64,000 bases of DNA from Bradyrhizobium sp. SZCCT0148 (GTDB lineage: Bacteria > Pseudomonadota > Alphaproteobacteria > Rhizobiales > Xanthobacteraceae): positions 248,001 through 312,000 of the forward strand of contig NZ_JAFCKT010000005.1 of the NCBI RefSeq assembly GCF_018129985.1, read 5' to 3'. This document shows, one piece after another, positions 8,189-16,545 of this stretch (within the stretch, counting starts at the first letter, position 1; each line of letters starts with the position of its first letter). Below the pieces are notes generated by a model, which had not been told where the DNA came from, did no database searches, and saw only the letters and a list, made by a program, of their open reading frames with translations. The translations under genes were made by a program, and so were the position numbers.

Positions 8189-8959
8189 TCAACTGCTCAG
8201 GGGCGCCGCAACTGCTTCAGTGCCTGCCGTCAAGGGGCTTGCAGGCTGCGTTCTCGGCGTGAACAGGTAGCCGCCGGAGCGCACCGTCTTGATGAGGATG
8301 GGGTCGGCCGGATTGGGCTCGATCTTGCGGCGGATGCGGCTGACCAGCACGTCGATGGACCGTTCGAACGATCCGGTGTTGCGCCCTTGGGTGAGGTCGA
8401 GAAGGCTGTCGCGCGACAGCACGCGGCCGGGCCGTTCGCAGAACGTGCGCAACAGATCGAATTCGGCGCTGGTCACCGCGACGCGCGCGCCGTCGGGATT
8501 GCGTAGCTCGCGCAGCCGCAGGTCGATGTGCCAGCCTTCGAAAGTGAGCGTGGAGACGCCTTCGATCGAGCTGGCCGCTCGAGCCGCGGCCTGGCGGCGC
8601 AGCACCGCGTTGATGCGGGCGAGCAGCTCGCGCGGATTGAACGGCTTCGGCAGGTAGTCGTCCGCGCCCATCTCGAGGCCGACGATACGGTCGACGTCCT
8701 CGCCGCGCGCGGTCAGCATGATGATCGGCGTCTGGGCCTCGGCACGCACCTTGCGGCACAGGCTGAGACCGTCCTCGCCTGGCAGCATGACGTCCAGGAT
8801 GATCAGGTCGATGCGGTGATCGGCCATGGCGCGCGACATCTCGCGGCCATCGCTCACGGCGGTGACGTTGCAGGCATTGTTGCGCAGGTACTTCGCAATC
8901 AACGTCCGGGTTTCGCGGTCGTCTTCGACGACCAGGATGTTGGGATTGGGAATGGCCAT
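8189..8959 (-). CDS. OmpR/PhoB-family response regulator
   Basis: The 256-residue regulator has a receiver domain with acidic pocket VVEDD, phospho-acceptor Asp56 in IILDVMLPGEDG, Thr/Ala switch MLTARGED and Lys in YLPKPFNPREL. A C-terminal winged-helix domain follows (VTSAEFDLLRTFCERPGRVLSRDSLLDL, then SIDVLVSRIRRKIEPNP and IKTVRSGGYLF). The start MAIPNPNILVVEDD is the first Met before the receiver; the open frame runs on to 9847 but that extension has no homology-like content and crosses the divergent gene at 9140. It forms a two-gene unit with the kinase. Confidence 0.95.
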   Translation of the reverse strand: MAIPNPNILVVEDDRETRTLIAKYLRNNACNVTAVSDGREMSRAMADHRIDLIILDVMLPGEDGLSLCRKVRAEAQTPIIMLTARGEDVDRIVGLEMGADDYLPKPFNPRELLARINAVLRRQAAARAASSIEGVSTLTFEGWHIDLRLRELRNPDGARVAVTSAEFDLLRTFCERPGRVLSRDSLLDLTQGRNTGSFERSIDVLVSRIRRKIEPNPADPILIKTVRSGGYLFTPRTQPASPLTAGTEAVAAPLSS

Positions 8960-9139
8960 GCGCTTTGTTTGTCCAAGATTCGGGCCAAAAGGCGAAGATT
9001 TTTGTGTCGGATTGTTTCTGCCCGGCTTTCCGCAACAAGCGGCAATCGCCGGGCTGCGGAGCGGCAAGGTCTCGTTAAGGCCGTTAACCATACCGTGGCG
9101 TGGTTCGCGACGAAACCCCGCAAGATCCACGGAGCCATC

Positions 9140-9712
9140 ATGACCTCGATTTCGGCGGCCTCCGCCGGCAACCACCAGTCGCCGCTGCAGAGGCTGCAGC
9201 AGGAATTGCAATCGGAAGTGTCCGCCGGCACGATCTCGTCGTCGGACCAGTCGGCGCTCTCGACCGCACTGACCGACATCGACACCGCCCTTCGGCAGAG
9301 CCGGTCGAGCGACCAGTCGAGCGGCACACGTCCCTCCAAGGACGAGATGCGATCGAAGATCGACGACCTCATCTCGAACCAGGTGTCGAACGGGACGCTG
9401 ACCTCGGACCAGGCCGAGGAGCTGAAGAACGTGTTTCAGTCCGCCTTCGCGAGCGGTCCAGGCGCGGCGGGCGGCCCCGGTGGTGCAGGCGGACCTCCGC
9501 CCGGCCCGCCGCCGGACGACAGCTCTTCGGATTCGGCGTCGTCCACGGATTCGACCAGTAGCACGTCGACCGATGCGACGACGGCCAAGATCCTCCAGCA
9601 GTTTCTTCAGGCGCTGCAGCAGTCGCAATCGTCGAGCTCGTCCTACAGCGCCAATGGCGGCTCGTCCGGCACTTCCGACTTCTCTGCGCTTCTGATCGAC
9701 TACAAGAGCTGA
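9140..9712 (+). CDS. Hypothetical protein with two similar helical segments and a Ser-rich tail
   Basis: A 190-residue protein of unknown function. Residues 12-50 (LQQELQSEVSAGTISSSDQ) and 70-100 (IDDLISNQVSNGTLTSDQA) are similar to each other. Each reads helix, then xGTxxSxDQ, then helix, which recalls degenerate EF-hand-like repeats. A Gly/Pro stretch (GGPGGAGGPPPGPPPDD) and a Ser/Thr/Asp-rich region separate these from a final Gln-rich helix. No signal peptide is obvious. GGAG lies 5 bases before the ATG. The gene is divergent from the response regulator with about 180 bp between them. Confidence 0.75.
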   Translation: MTSISAASAGNHQSPLQRLQQELQSEVSAGTISSSDQSALSTALTDIDTALRQSRSSDQSSGTRPSKDEMRSKIDDLISNQVSNGTLTSDQAEELKNVFQSAFASGPGAAGGPGGAGGPPPGPPPDDSSSDSASSTDSTSSTSTDATTAKILQQFLQALQQSQSSSSSYSANGGSSGTSDFSALLIDYKS

Positions 9713-9745
9713 CCTGAGCGACGCGGGTCGGCGCGGGTCCTCGCC

Positions 9746-9823
9746 GCGATCGTGCTTCACCCAGGGCGCACGATCGCCGGCGGGGATCCGGGCGCCGAAA
9801 TGTTCCTGGGTGACCCAGGAACA
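9746..9823. promoter_or_regulatory. Two adjacent perfect palindromes upstream of the PRC-barrel gene
   Basis: A 10-bp inverted repeat GCGATCGTGC (9746-9755) / GCACGATCGC (9768-9777) is followed by a 23-bp palindrome with arms TGTTCCTGGGT (9801-9811) and ACCCAGGAACA (9813-9823) around a single G. Neither is followed by a T-run. The second has a loop too short for an RNA hairpin, which suggests a protein-binding DNA site. They lie 34-111 bp after one gene and 115-192 bp before the PRC-barrel start. Confidence 0.5.
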
Positions 9824-9937
9824 GTTCTCGCAGATTGGTGCAATCACGTAGCGCGCGACGAAATTGCGGCGCGCACGGAACCGCGAGGGATCATCGCTGT
9901 TTTCTCAACACGAGTTTTTTGTGAAGGAGAGGACAAC

Positions 9938-10468
9938 ATGATTAAATCGATCGCCGCCGGTCTTGCCGGCACCGCACTGCTTGCTACCGTTGCGTTCGCA
10001 CAGTCGCCGACTGTCACCACCGACAAGGCGCCTGCCGCCACCACCGCTACGACGACCACCACGACGGCGTCTGGCCAGTGGCGTACCTCGAAGATGGATG
10101 GCCTGAAGGTCTACAACGACGCCAACGAAAACATCGGCACGATCAGCGACCTCCTGATGGACAAGAGCGGTGACATCAAGATCGCCGTGATCGGCGTCGG
10201 CGGCTTCCTCGGCATGGGCGAACATCTGGTCGCCGTGCCCTATGAGAAGCTGAAGTTCGTCAACGAGGCGGTGGCTTCGACCACCACCACCAAGCCGGCG
10301 ACGACGACCACCACGACCGGCGCTGCGACCGGCACCGAGAAGACCACGACGATGGCCCCGGCCGCTACGACCACGTCGTCGACCTCGAAGTGGTATCCCG
10401 ACCACGCCGTGTTCAACGCGACCAAGGACGAGCTGAAGAACATGCCCGAGTTCAAGTACTCGGAGTAA
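9938..10468 (+). CDS. Exported PRC-barrel domain protein
   Basis: A 176-residue secreted protein. The signal peptide MIKSIAAGLAGTALLATVAFAQ is followed by a Thr-rich linker (runs of TTTT). A PRC-barrel follows, WRTSKMDGLKVYNDANENIG then ISDLLMDKSGDIKIAVIGVGGFLGMG and HLVAVPYEKLKF. A second Thr-rich linker leads to a short tail (WYPDHAVFN...MPEFKYSE). Exported PRC-barrel proteins with this layout are common in Bradyrhizobium and may be envelope or stress proteins, but no molecular function can be assigned. GAAGGAGAGG precedes the ATG. A strong hairpin terminator follows at 10,496. Confidence 0.85.
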   Translation: MIKSIAAGLAGTALLATVAFAQSPTVTTDKAPAATTATTTTTTASGQWRTSKMDGLKVYNDANENIGTISDLLMDKSGDIKIAVIGVGGFLGMGEHLVAVPYEKLKFVNEAVASTTTTKPATTTTTTGAATGTEKTTTMAPAATTTSSTSKWYPDHAVFNATKDELKNMPEFKYSE

Positions 10469-10495
10469 TACGGCTCACCTGACTGTCTAAGCGAA

Positions 10496-10537
10496 GCGCG
10501 CCCGGTTTTCACCGGGCGCGCTGTCGTGTCTTTTCTG
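10496..10537 (+). terminator. Intrinsic terminator after the PRC-barrel gene
   Basis: A perfect 10-bp stem GCGCGCCCGG (10,496-10,505) / CCGGGCGCGC (10,512-10,521) with loop TTTTCA is followed by TGTCGTGTCTTTTCT. It lies between the converging genes ending at 10,468 (+) and 10,556 (-) and could serve both. Confidence 0.75.
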
Positions 10538-10555
10538 ATACCAGCTCGCCACCGC

Positions 10556-11767
10556 TCAGTGCGTCACCAGCGGACAGCCGCCCTTGTCGAGCGGACGGAA
10601 CGCTTCGTCGCCGGGCACGGTGGCAATCAGCTTGTAGAGGTCCCATTCGCCCTTGGATTCCTCGGGCTTCTTGACCTCGAAAAGATACATGTCGTGAACC
10701 ATGCGGCCGTCGATGCGGATCTTGCCGTTCTTGGCGAAGAAATCGTTGACCGGCGTGGCGCGCATCTGCGCCATCACCTTCGGCGCCTCGTCCGTCTTGA
10801 TGGCGTCGATCGCCTTCAGATAGTGCATGGTCGCCGAATAGAGCCCGGCCTGGATCATGGTCGGCATGTGGCCGACCTTCTCGTTGAAGCGCTTGGAGAA
10901 GGCGCGGGTCTCCTCGTTCATGTCCCAGTAGAACGCGTCGGTGACGATCAGGCCCTGCGTCGCCTTGATGCCGAGCGAATGGGTGTCGGTGATCTCCTGC
11001 AGCAGCGCGATCATTTTCTGGCCGCCCTGCACCAGGCCGAACTCGGCTGCCTGCTTCAGCGCGTTGGTGGTGTCGCCGCCGGCATTGGCCAGCGCGACCA
11101 CCTTGGCCTTGGAGGCCTGGGCCTGCAGCAGGAATGAGGAAAAGTCCGAGGAATTGAGCGGATGGCGCACCTCGCCGAGCACCTTGCCGCCGCTCTCCTT
11201 GACCACGTTGGCTGCGTCGCGCTGCAGCGCCATGCCGAAGGCGTAGTCGGCGGTGACGAAGAACCAGGTGTCCTCGCCGCGCTTGACCATCGCCTTGCCG
11301 GCGACGTTCGACAGCGCATAGGTGTCGTAGGTCCAGTGTACGGTGTTGGGCGAGCAGGCGATGCCGGTGATATCAGACGAGCCGCCGCCGGAGTTGATGT
11401 TGATCTTGTTCTTCTCGCGCGTCAGTGCCGAGATCGGCAGCGCCACCGAGGACGTCGGCACGTCGAAGATCGCATCGACCTTGTCGTTGTCGTACCAGTT
11501 GCGCGCGATGTTGACGCCGACATCGGGCTTGTTCTGGTGATCGGCGGCAACCACCTGCACGGGCTTGCCCGCAACCTTGGCGCCGTAATCGGCGACCGCC
11601 ATCTCGACGGCGGCGAGCGAACCCTTGCCGGTCGCGTCCGCATAGAGGCTCGACATGTCCGTGAGGACGCCGATCTTGACGACGTCGTCGGAGATCTGCG
11701 CCTGCACCGTGCCCGACGTGGCGGCGAGCGCAAGGCCGGCCGCGACTGCGGCGATGAGTTTTTGCAT
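10556..11767 (-). CDS. ABC substrate-binding protein, branched-chain amino acid (LivK) type
   Basis: A periplasmic binding protein of 403 residues with signal peptide MQKLIAAVAAGLALAATSGTVQA and a Peripla_BP_6 fold. Recognisable pieces are VKIGVLTDMSSLYAD, VDAIFDVPTSSVALPIS, TWFFVTADYAFG and DPxxR-like KIRIDGRMVHDMYLFEVKKP near the end. The ATG at 11,767 has AGGGAG upstream; the longer frame is not supported. No cognate permease or ATPase gene is adjacent on this strand, so it is an orphan binding protein. Its ligand could be an amino acid, an amide or an aromatic acid. Not part of the polyamine-type operon that follows upstream. Confidence 0.9.
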   Translation of the reverse strand: MQKLIAAVAAGLALAATSGTVQAQISDDVVKIGVLTDMSSLYADATGKGSLAAVEMAVADYGAKVAGKPVQVVAADHQNKPDVGVNIARNWYDNDKVDAIFDVPTSSVALPISALTREKNKININSGGGSSDITGIACSPNTVHWTYDTYALSNVAGKAMVKRGEDTWFFVTADYAFGMALQRDAANVVKESGGKVLGEVRHPLNSSDFSSFLLQAQASKAKVVALANAGGDTTNALKQAAEFGLVQGGQKMIALLQEITDTHSLGIKATQGLIVTDAFYWDMNEETRAFSKRFNEKVGHMPTMIQAGLYSATMHYLKAIDAIKTDEAPKVMAQMRATPVNDFFAKNGKIRIDGRMVHDMYLFEVKKPEESKGEWDLYKLIATVPGDEAFRPLDKGGCPLVTH

Positions 11768-11970
11768 GGTTGTTCTTCTCCCTGTGTGTTGTTGTTTGGG
11801 CTTTGTTGCAGGGACTGTTCTAGCGACAAACGGTCGCGGCCGCAAAGCCACGGACGCGTGAGGAGGAATGAGAAATAAGTAGGGGTATCGGTCGTCAATC
11901 CGGCGTGCGCCTCGATGCGCATTTGCGCATCGGAGTTTCCATTCATCCACCGGCGCTGTGGCCCGATGGA

Positions 11971-12000
11971 TTCCGGGCTCGCGCTGCGTGCGCCCCGGAA
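11971..12000. repeat. Hairpin downstream of the polyamine-type operon
   Basis: Arms TTCCGGG (11,971-11,977) and CCCGGAA (11,994-12,000) enclose a GC-rich 16-base loop, followed by TGACAG. It is 15 bp past the stop of the last permease gene on the minus strand and is a likely transcript end or member of the local palindromic repeat families. Confidence 0.5.
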
Positions 12001-12014
12001 TGACAGAGGGCCTA

Positions 12015-12845
12015 TCAGGCGCTGGTGCCTTTCAGCCGCTCGTTGCGTCGGCGCAGGCCTTCCAGAGTCGCGAGGAGGATCACCGAGACCGTCGTCAGGA
12101 TCACCGCCGCTGCCGTGATGGTCGGGCTGATGTTCTCACGGATGCCGCTGAACATTTCGCGCGGCAGAGTGCGTTGTTCCGGACCGGCCATGAACAGCAC
12201 GATCACGACCTCGTCGAAGCTGGTCGCGAAGGCGAATAGCGCGCCTGAGGCGAGGCCGGGCAGGATCAGCGGCAGGATCACGCGGCGGAACGCGTAGATT
12301 GGCGAGGCGCCGAGCGAGGCGGCGGCGCGTGCCAGATTGGTGTCGAAGCTTTGCAGCGTGGCGCCGACCGTGATCACAACGAAAGGCGTCGCCAGTGCGG
12401 TATGGGCCAGGATCAGGCCGAGATAGCTGCCGGTCAGTCCGATCGGCGCGAAGAAGAAATACAGGCCGACCGCCGTGATGACGCCAGGCACAACCACCGG
12501 GGACAGCACGAACGCGAGCACGAGCGGTTTGAACCGGCTCTTCCACTGCGCCAGCCCCAGCGCGGCCAGCGTGCCGAGCACCATGGACAGCGCCGTCGAA
12601 GCGACGCCGATGATCATGCTGTTCTTCAGTGCGTTCATCCAGCGCGGCGATGTGATGAAGTCGTCGTACCAGCGCAACGACAGGCCGGGCAGCGGATAGG
12701 TCAGATACGAGCCCGAGCTGAAGGACAGCGGCATGATCGCCAGGATCGGCGTGATCAGGAAGATGAAAACCAACGTGGAGACGACGATGGTCCCGGTCCA
12801 CGCAATGCGCTGGCCGGGCGTGCGCAAGGAGGCATTGTCGCTCAA
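12015..12845 (-). CDS. ABC transporter permease, PotC type
   Basis: An inner-membrane permease of 276 residues with about six membrane segments and the binding-protein-dependent transport signature ARAAASLGASPIYAFRRVILPLILPG, the cytoplasmic EAA loop that contacts the ATPase. It partners the 12,842 permease, the 14,326 binding protein and the 15,433 ATPase. The start is an unusual TTG overlapping the stop of the preceding permease (TTGA), with GGGAGG about 9 bases upstream, so translation is probably coupled. Substrate is likely a polyamine or related cation by family resemblance only. Confidence 0.92.
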   Translation of the reverse strand: MSDNASLRTPGQRIAWTGTIVVSTLVFIFLITPILAIMPLSFSSGSYLTYPLPGLSLRWYDDFITSPRWMNALKNSMIIGVASTALSMVLGTLAALGLAQWKSRFKPLVLAFVLSPVVVPGVITAVGLYFFFAPIGLTGSYLGLILAHTALATPFVVITVGATLQSFDTNLARAAASLGASPIYAFRRVILPLILPGLASGALFAFATSFDEVVIVLFMAGPEQRTLPREMFSGIRENISPTITAAAVILTTVSVILLATLEGLRRRNERLKGTSA

Positions 12846-14104
12846 TTCTTTATACCTCCCGTGACCTGCTGCCCCTGCACCAGCTTACCGTAGACAAGTG
12901 CCAGCAGAAGGGTGGCTAGCAGCAGCAACGCCCCAAGCGCCGATGCGAGTCCCCAATTCGCGGTCTCGGTGGTGTAGAGCGCGATGAAGTAGCTGATCAT
13001 CTGGTCGGCGGCGCCGCCGACGAGTGCGGGCGTGATGTAATAGCCGAGCGCCAGGATGAAGACGAGCAGGCTTCCGGCGCCAATGCCGGGCAGCGTCTGC
13101 GGCAAGTAGATCCTCAAGAAGGCTGTGACCGGTGGCGCGCCGAGCGAGGCGGCGGCGCGCATGTAGGCCGGCGAGATCGCTTTCATGCTGCTGTAGAGCG
13201 GCAGGATCATGAACGGCAGCAGCACGTGGGTCATCGCGACGCAGACGCCGAAGCGGTTGTAGATCAGCCGCAGCGGCTGGTCGATGATGCCGAGCCATTG
13301 CAGGCTGTCGTTCACGACGCCCTTGCTCTGCAACAGCACGATCCAGGCGCAGGTGCGAACCAGCAGCGATGTCCAGAACGGCAGCAGGACGAAGATCATC
13401 AGCAGGTTCGATCTGGCAGGCGGCAGCGTCGCAAGCAAATAGGCCACCGGAAAGCCGAGCATCAGGCAGAGGACGGTGACGCTGAGACTGATGACGAAGG
13501 TGCGGGTGAAGACCTCGCGGTAGATCGCCTGGTCCGGCGGAGCTGCGATGATCGCGCCGTCGACGTTCCGCGTCAGGTCGAGCGCGGACAGAAGGTAGAA
13601 GCCGGTGAGGGGGCCGCCGGCGTCCTTGATCGTCGTCCATGTCGCACGTTCGCGCCAGGCCGCATTGATCTTGCCCAGCGTCTCCTTCGCGGCCCCTCGC
13701 TCCGGCACGGCCTTCAGGTTGCGTGCCGTGCTGGTCAGGATCGTGCGAAAGCCGTTCAGCGCGTAGTTCAGCCGCTTGGCTGCGATCGCGATGGTGCCGG
13801 CGGCGCGCGCCGCGAGGATATCGCTTGCGAGCGCAGCAAAGGCGTCTTCATTCGGCAGGTCCTTGCCGTCCCAACCGGCGAGCGCCGCCACCGTCTGCGG
13901 CAGAACCTGGCGCACCTCGCGGTCATCGACCGCGCGCCACAGCATGCCGGCGATCGGGCCTGCGAAGGTGAAGAGCAGGAAGACGAGAAGCGGCGCGACG
14001 AGTGCCAATGCCTTGAGCTGGCGCGCGCGTTCGGCCTGCTTCAGGCGCCGCCTGAGCGACACCGCGGGCTTGGCATCGGCGCCGGTAACGGACGCGGTCG
14101 TCAT
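12842..14104 (-). CDS. ABC transporter permease, PotB type with long periplasmic insert
   Basis: A permease of 420 residues. After the first membrane segment (LKALALVAPLLVFLLFTFAG) comes a hydrophilic insert of about 130 residues before the remaining five segments. That makes it much longer than a standard PotB of about 280 residues. The EAA loop reads MRAAASLGAPPVTAFLRIYLPQTLPG. The insert should face the periplasm. The ATG at 14,104 is preferred over the frame start at 14,137 because the latter lies in repeat DNA. It overlaps the next permease by 4 bp. A palindromic repeat separates it from the upstream binding-protein gene. Confidence 0.9.
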   Translation of the reverse strand: MTTASVTGADAKPAVSLRRRLKQAERARQLKALALVAPLLVFLLFTFAGPIAGMLWRAVDDREVRQVLPQTVAALAGWDGKDLPNEDAFAALASDILAARAAGTIAIAAKRLNYALNGFRTILTSTARNLKAVPERGAAKETLGKINAAWRERATWTTIKDAGGPLTGFYLLSALDLTRNVDGAIIAAPPDQAIYREVFTRTFVISLSVTVLCLMLGFPVAYLLATLPPARSNLLMIFVLLPFWTSLLVRTCAWIVLLQSKGVVNDSLQWLGIIDQPLRLIYNRFGVCVAMTHVLLPFMILPLYSSMKAISPAYMRAAASLGAPPVTAFLRIYLPQTLPGIGAGSLLVFILALGYYITPALVGGAADQMISYFIALYTTETANWGLASALGALLLLATLLLALVYGKLVQGQQVTGGIKN

Positions 14105-14140
14105 GACGAGAGCCTCTTTGACGCGCGGCCTGAGCAAGCG

Positions 14141-14275
14141 CCTCGTCCTTCGAGACGACCGCTTCGCGGTCTCCTCAGGATGAGGCTCATTGACATTGGT
14201 GCCTGTAGAGTCGTTGCCAAAAACTCAGACCTCATCCTGAGGGCCCGCCATAGGCGGGCGTCTCGAAGGATGCGC
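14141..14275. repeat. Dispersed palindromic repeat, copy A (inside the polyamine-type operon)
   Basis: Outer arms TCCTTCGAGACG (14,146-14,157) and CGTCTCGAAGGA (14,259-14,270) are perfect 12-bp inverted repeats. Inside are CCTCAGGATGAGG and CCTCATCCTGAGG, themselves mutually inverted, and GCCCGCC/GGCGGGC. Copies B (16,694-16,819) and C (21,631-21,759) share the arms and inner blocks while the middle differs. It separates the binding-protein and permease genes of one operon. No coding capacity; likely non-autonomous repeat. Confidence 0.9.
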
Positions 14276-14325
14276 CGCAGACGAGCCAGTCGCCACGTTT
14301 CCCTCCGCCCGCGCTGCGGGCGGCT

Positions 14326-15384
14326 CTATTTCGCGGCCCATTTGTTGAAGCGCCCGGTCAGGCGGTCGATGTTCTCGAGCCAGAAGGCAACGTTGATCTC
14401 GACCGCGTTCTTGATGTTGTCGGGCGCCGTCGGCAGGTCCTTCAGAACGGCAGGCGCGATCAGAGCGGCTGCGTCCTTGTTCGAAGTACCGTAGGCAATG
14501 TTCTCCGACAGTTTCGATTGGTTCTCCGCCTTGCCGACAAAGTCCAGGAACTTGTAGGCGGCGTCCTTGTTCGGGCTGCCCTTGAGGATGACCCAGCTGT
14601 CAAGCGTGAACAGCGCGCCGTCCCACACCATGCCGAAATTCTTCTTCTCGTTCTTGTTCGCGGTATCGATGCGGCCATTGTACACCGAGGTCATCGTCAC
14701 CTCACCGGAGGCGAGCAGTTGCGGCGGCTGGGCGCCGGCCTTCCACCAGACGATGTCGCCCTTGATGGTGTCGAGCTTCTTGAAGGCGCGCTCGATGCCC
14801 TCGTCGGTCGCCAGCACCTTGTAGACGTCCTTCGGCGCGACGCCATCGGCCATCAGTGCGATCTCGAGCGTGGTCTTCGGGCCCTGACGCAAGGCGCGCT
14901 TGCCAGGAATTTTCTTGGTGTCGAAGAAGTCGGCCCAGCCCTTCGGGGCCTCCTTCAGCTTGTCCTTGTCGTAGCCGAGAACGAAGTCGTAGAGGATGGC
15001 ACCGACGCCGCACGGATTGACCGACGGCGGGATGTAGGCGGCCTCGCCGCCGATCTTGGTGTAGTCCAGCTTCTCGAACAGGCCTTCCTCGCAGCCGACC
15101 GCAAGTTCGTCGCTCTCGACCTGGACGACGTCCCACGTGGCGGCGCCGCCTTGCACTTTGGCGCGCAGCACGCCGACGCCGCCGTCCCATGACTCGTCGT
15201 TCATTGCAATTCCGGCCGCCTTCTTGAACGGCTCGAAATAGACCTTCTTCTGGGCATCCTGATAGGCCCCGCCCCACGACACGATCGTGAGATCACGCGC
15301 CTGGGCGACGGTGGCCAGCGCGGCGCTGGCGGCGAAGGCCGCGGTCAAAGCCAGAGCAATCTTGCCAATCTTGCGCTTCAGCAT
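14326..15384 (-). CDS. ABC substrate-binding protein, spermidine/putrescine (PotD) type
   Basis: A 352-residue periplasmic protein with signal peptide ending AALATVAQA. The mature start RDLTIVSWGGAYQDAQKKVYFEPF is typical of the PotD/opine-binding SBP_bac_8 group. WDVVQVESDELAVGCEEGL and WWKAGAQPPQLLASGEVTMTSVYNGR lie in the ligand cleft. It follows the ATPase gene by 48 bp and is followed by repeat copy A before the permeases. The ligand cannot be fixed from sequence; polyamine or an amino-acid derivative is likely. Confidence 0.93.
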   Translation of the reverse strand: MLKRKIGKIALALTAAFAASAALATVAQARDLTIVSWGGAYQDAQKKVYFEPFKKAAGIAMNDESWDGGVGVLRAKVQGGAATWDVVQVESDELAVGCEEGLFEKLDYTKIGGEAAYIPPSVNPCGVGAILYDFVLGYDKDKLKEAPKGWADFFDTKKIPGKRALRQGPKTTLEIALMADGVAPKDVYKVLATDEGIERAFKKLDTIKGDIVWWKAGAQPPQLLASGEVTMTSVYNGRIDTANKNEKKNFGMVWDGALFTLDSWVILKGSPNKDAAYKFLDFVGKAENQSKLSENIAYGTSNKDAAALIAPAVLKDLPTAPDNIKNAVEINVAFWLENIDRLTGRFNKWAAK

Positions 15385-15432
15385 GGTCCTTGTTCCTTCT
15401 TCATATGAGTTGCGTCGATGTTGATTGCCGAT

Positions 15433-16545
15433 TCAGACCGGATCGAGAGCGAGGCAGTCCTCGGGGCGAAAGGTGACGAACACGTCTGCACCATGTGACA
15501 GGCTGTCATGTGCGCCCGGCGGAAGCTTGACCATGAACTCGGCATTCCCCGCGACATCGAGCACGGCCAGCGCGTGGTCGCCGAGATAGATGGTGTTCTG
15601 CACCTTGGCCGGCAGCCGGTTTGGTCCATCACTGGCGGCGCCGTCCGGGACGATGGCGATCCGCTCCGGCCGTACCGACAGGGACGTCGACGCGCCTGCG
15701 CCTGACACATTGATTGCCCGAGCGGTGACGGTGCCGCCGCCGCCGGCCAGCGCGACTCGGCAATAAACCTTGTCGACCGTCTCGACGGTGCCTGAAAGCA
15801 CGTTGTTTTCGCCAATGAAATGGGCGACGAAGCTGTTCACCGGGTGCTCATACAGCGCGTCGGGCTTGTCGATCTGCTGCACGATGCCGTCGTTGAACAC
15901 GGCGATGCGGTCCGACATCGTGAGCGCTTCACTCTGATCGTGGGTGACGTAGACGACGGTGATGCCCATCGTCTCGTGCAATTGCTTGATCTCCAGCTGC
16001 ATCTGCTCGCGCAGCCGCTTGTCAAGGGCGCCGAGCGGCTCATCCATCAGCACGAGTTGCGGATTGAAGACCAGCGCGCGGGCCAATGCCACGCGCTGCT
16101 GCTGGCCGCCGGACAGTTGTCCGGGCCGCCGGTGCGCCAAAGTTTCCATCTTGATCATGCGCAGCGCCGAGCCGACGCGTTCCTGCACGTCAGCCTTGCT
16201 GGTGTTGCGAACGGATAGCGGGAAGGCGATGTTCTCCGCGATCGTCAGGTGCGGAAACAGGGCATAGTTCTGGAACACCATGCCGATATCGCGCTTGTGC
16301 GGGGGCATGTTCTTGATCGGCCGGCCTGCCAGGTAAATCTCGCCCTGGGTCGGAACCTCGAAGCCGGCCAGCATCATCAGCGTGGTCGTCTTGCCCGAGC
16401 CCGAGGGGCCGAGCAGGGTGATGAACTCGCCCTTCCTGATGTCGAGATCGAGGTTCTTCACCACGAGATGCTCGCCATCATAGGTCTTCTGAATGCCGGA
16501 AAATCGCACCAGTGCCGGCTCAGGCGTGACCATGCCGGCTTCCAT
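15433..16545 (-). CDS. ABC transporter ATPase, PotA type
   Basis: The ATP-hydrolysing subunit of the importer, 370 residues. Walker A is GPSGSGKTTT, the Q-loop FQNYALFPHLT, the signature LSGGQQQRVALARAL, Walker B LVLMDEPLGALD and the switch His in YVTHDQSEAL. A C-terminal TOBE domain (about 280-360) has GENNVLSGTV and SVRPERIAIVPDG. GAGG sits 5 bases before the ATG at 16,545; MVTPEP at 16,533 is an alternative. First gene of the minus-strand operon A-D-B-C. Confidence 0.96.
   Translation of the reverse strand: MEAGMVTPEPALVRFSGIQKTYDGEHLVVKNLDLDIRKGEFITLLGPSGSGKTTTLMMLAGFEVPTQGEIYLAGRPIKNMPPHKRDIGMVFQNYALFPHLTIAENIAFPLSVRNTSKADVQERVGSALRMIKMETLAHRRPGQLSGGQQQRVALARALVFNPQLVLMDEPLGALDKRLREQMQLEIKQLHETMGITVVYVTHDQSEALTMSDRIAVFNDGIVQQIDKPDALYEHPVNSFVAHFIGENNVLSGTVETVDKVYCRVALAGGGGTVTARAINVSGAGASTSLSVRPERIAIVPDGAASDGPNRLPAKVQNTIYLGDHALAVLDVAGNAEFMVKLPPGAHDSLSHGADVFVTFRPEDCLALDPV

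Noticed and set aside
6693..8270. 525-codon plus-strand frame over the histidine kinase
   Set aside because: Antisense shadow of the kinase, starting inside the zinc-ribbon gene; composition rich in Arg/His/Gln with no motif.
8960..9847. N-terminal extension of the response regulator frame to 552 codons
   Set aside because: Crosses the divergent gene at 9,140, has no domain and no ribosome-binding site; a good Met start exists at 8,959.
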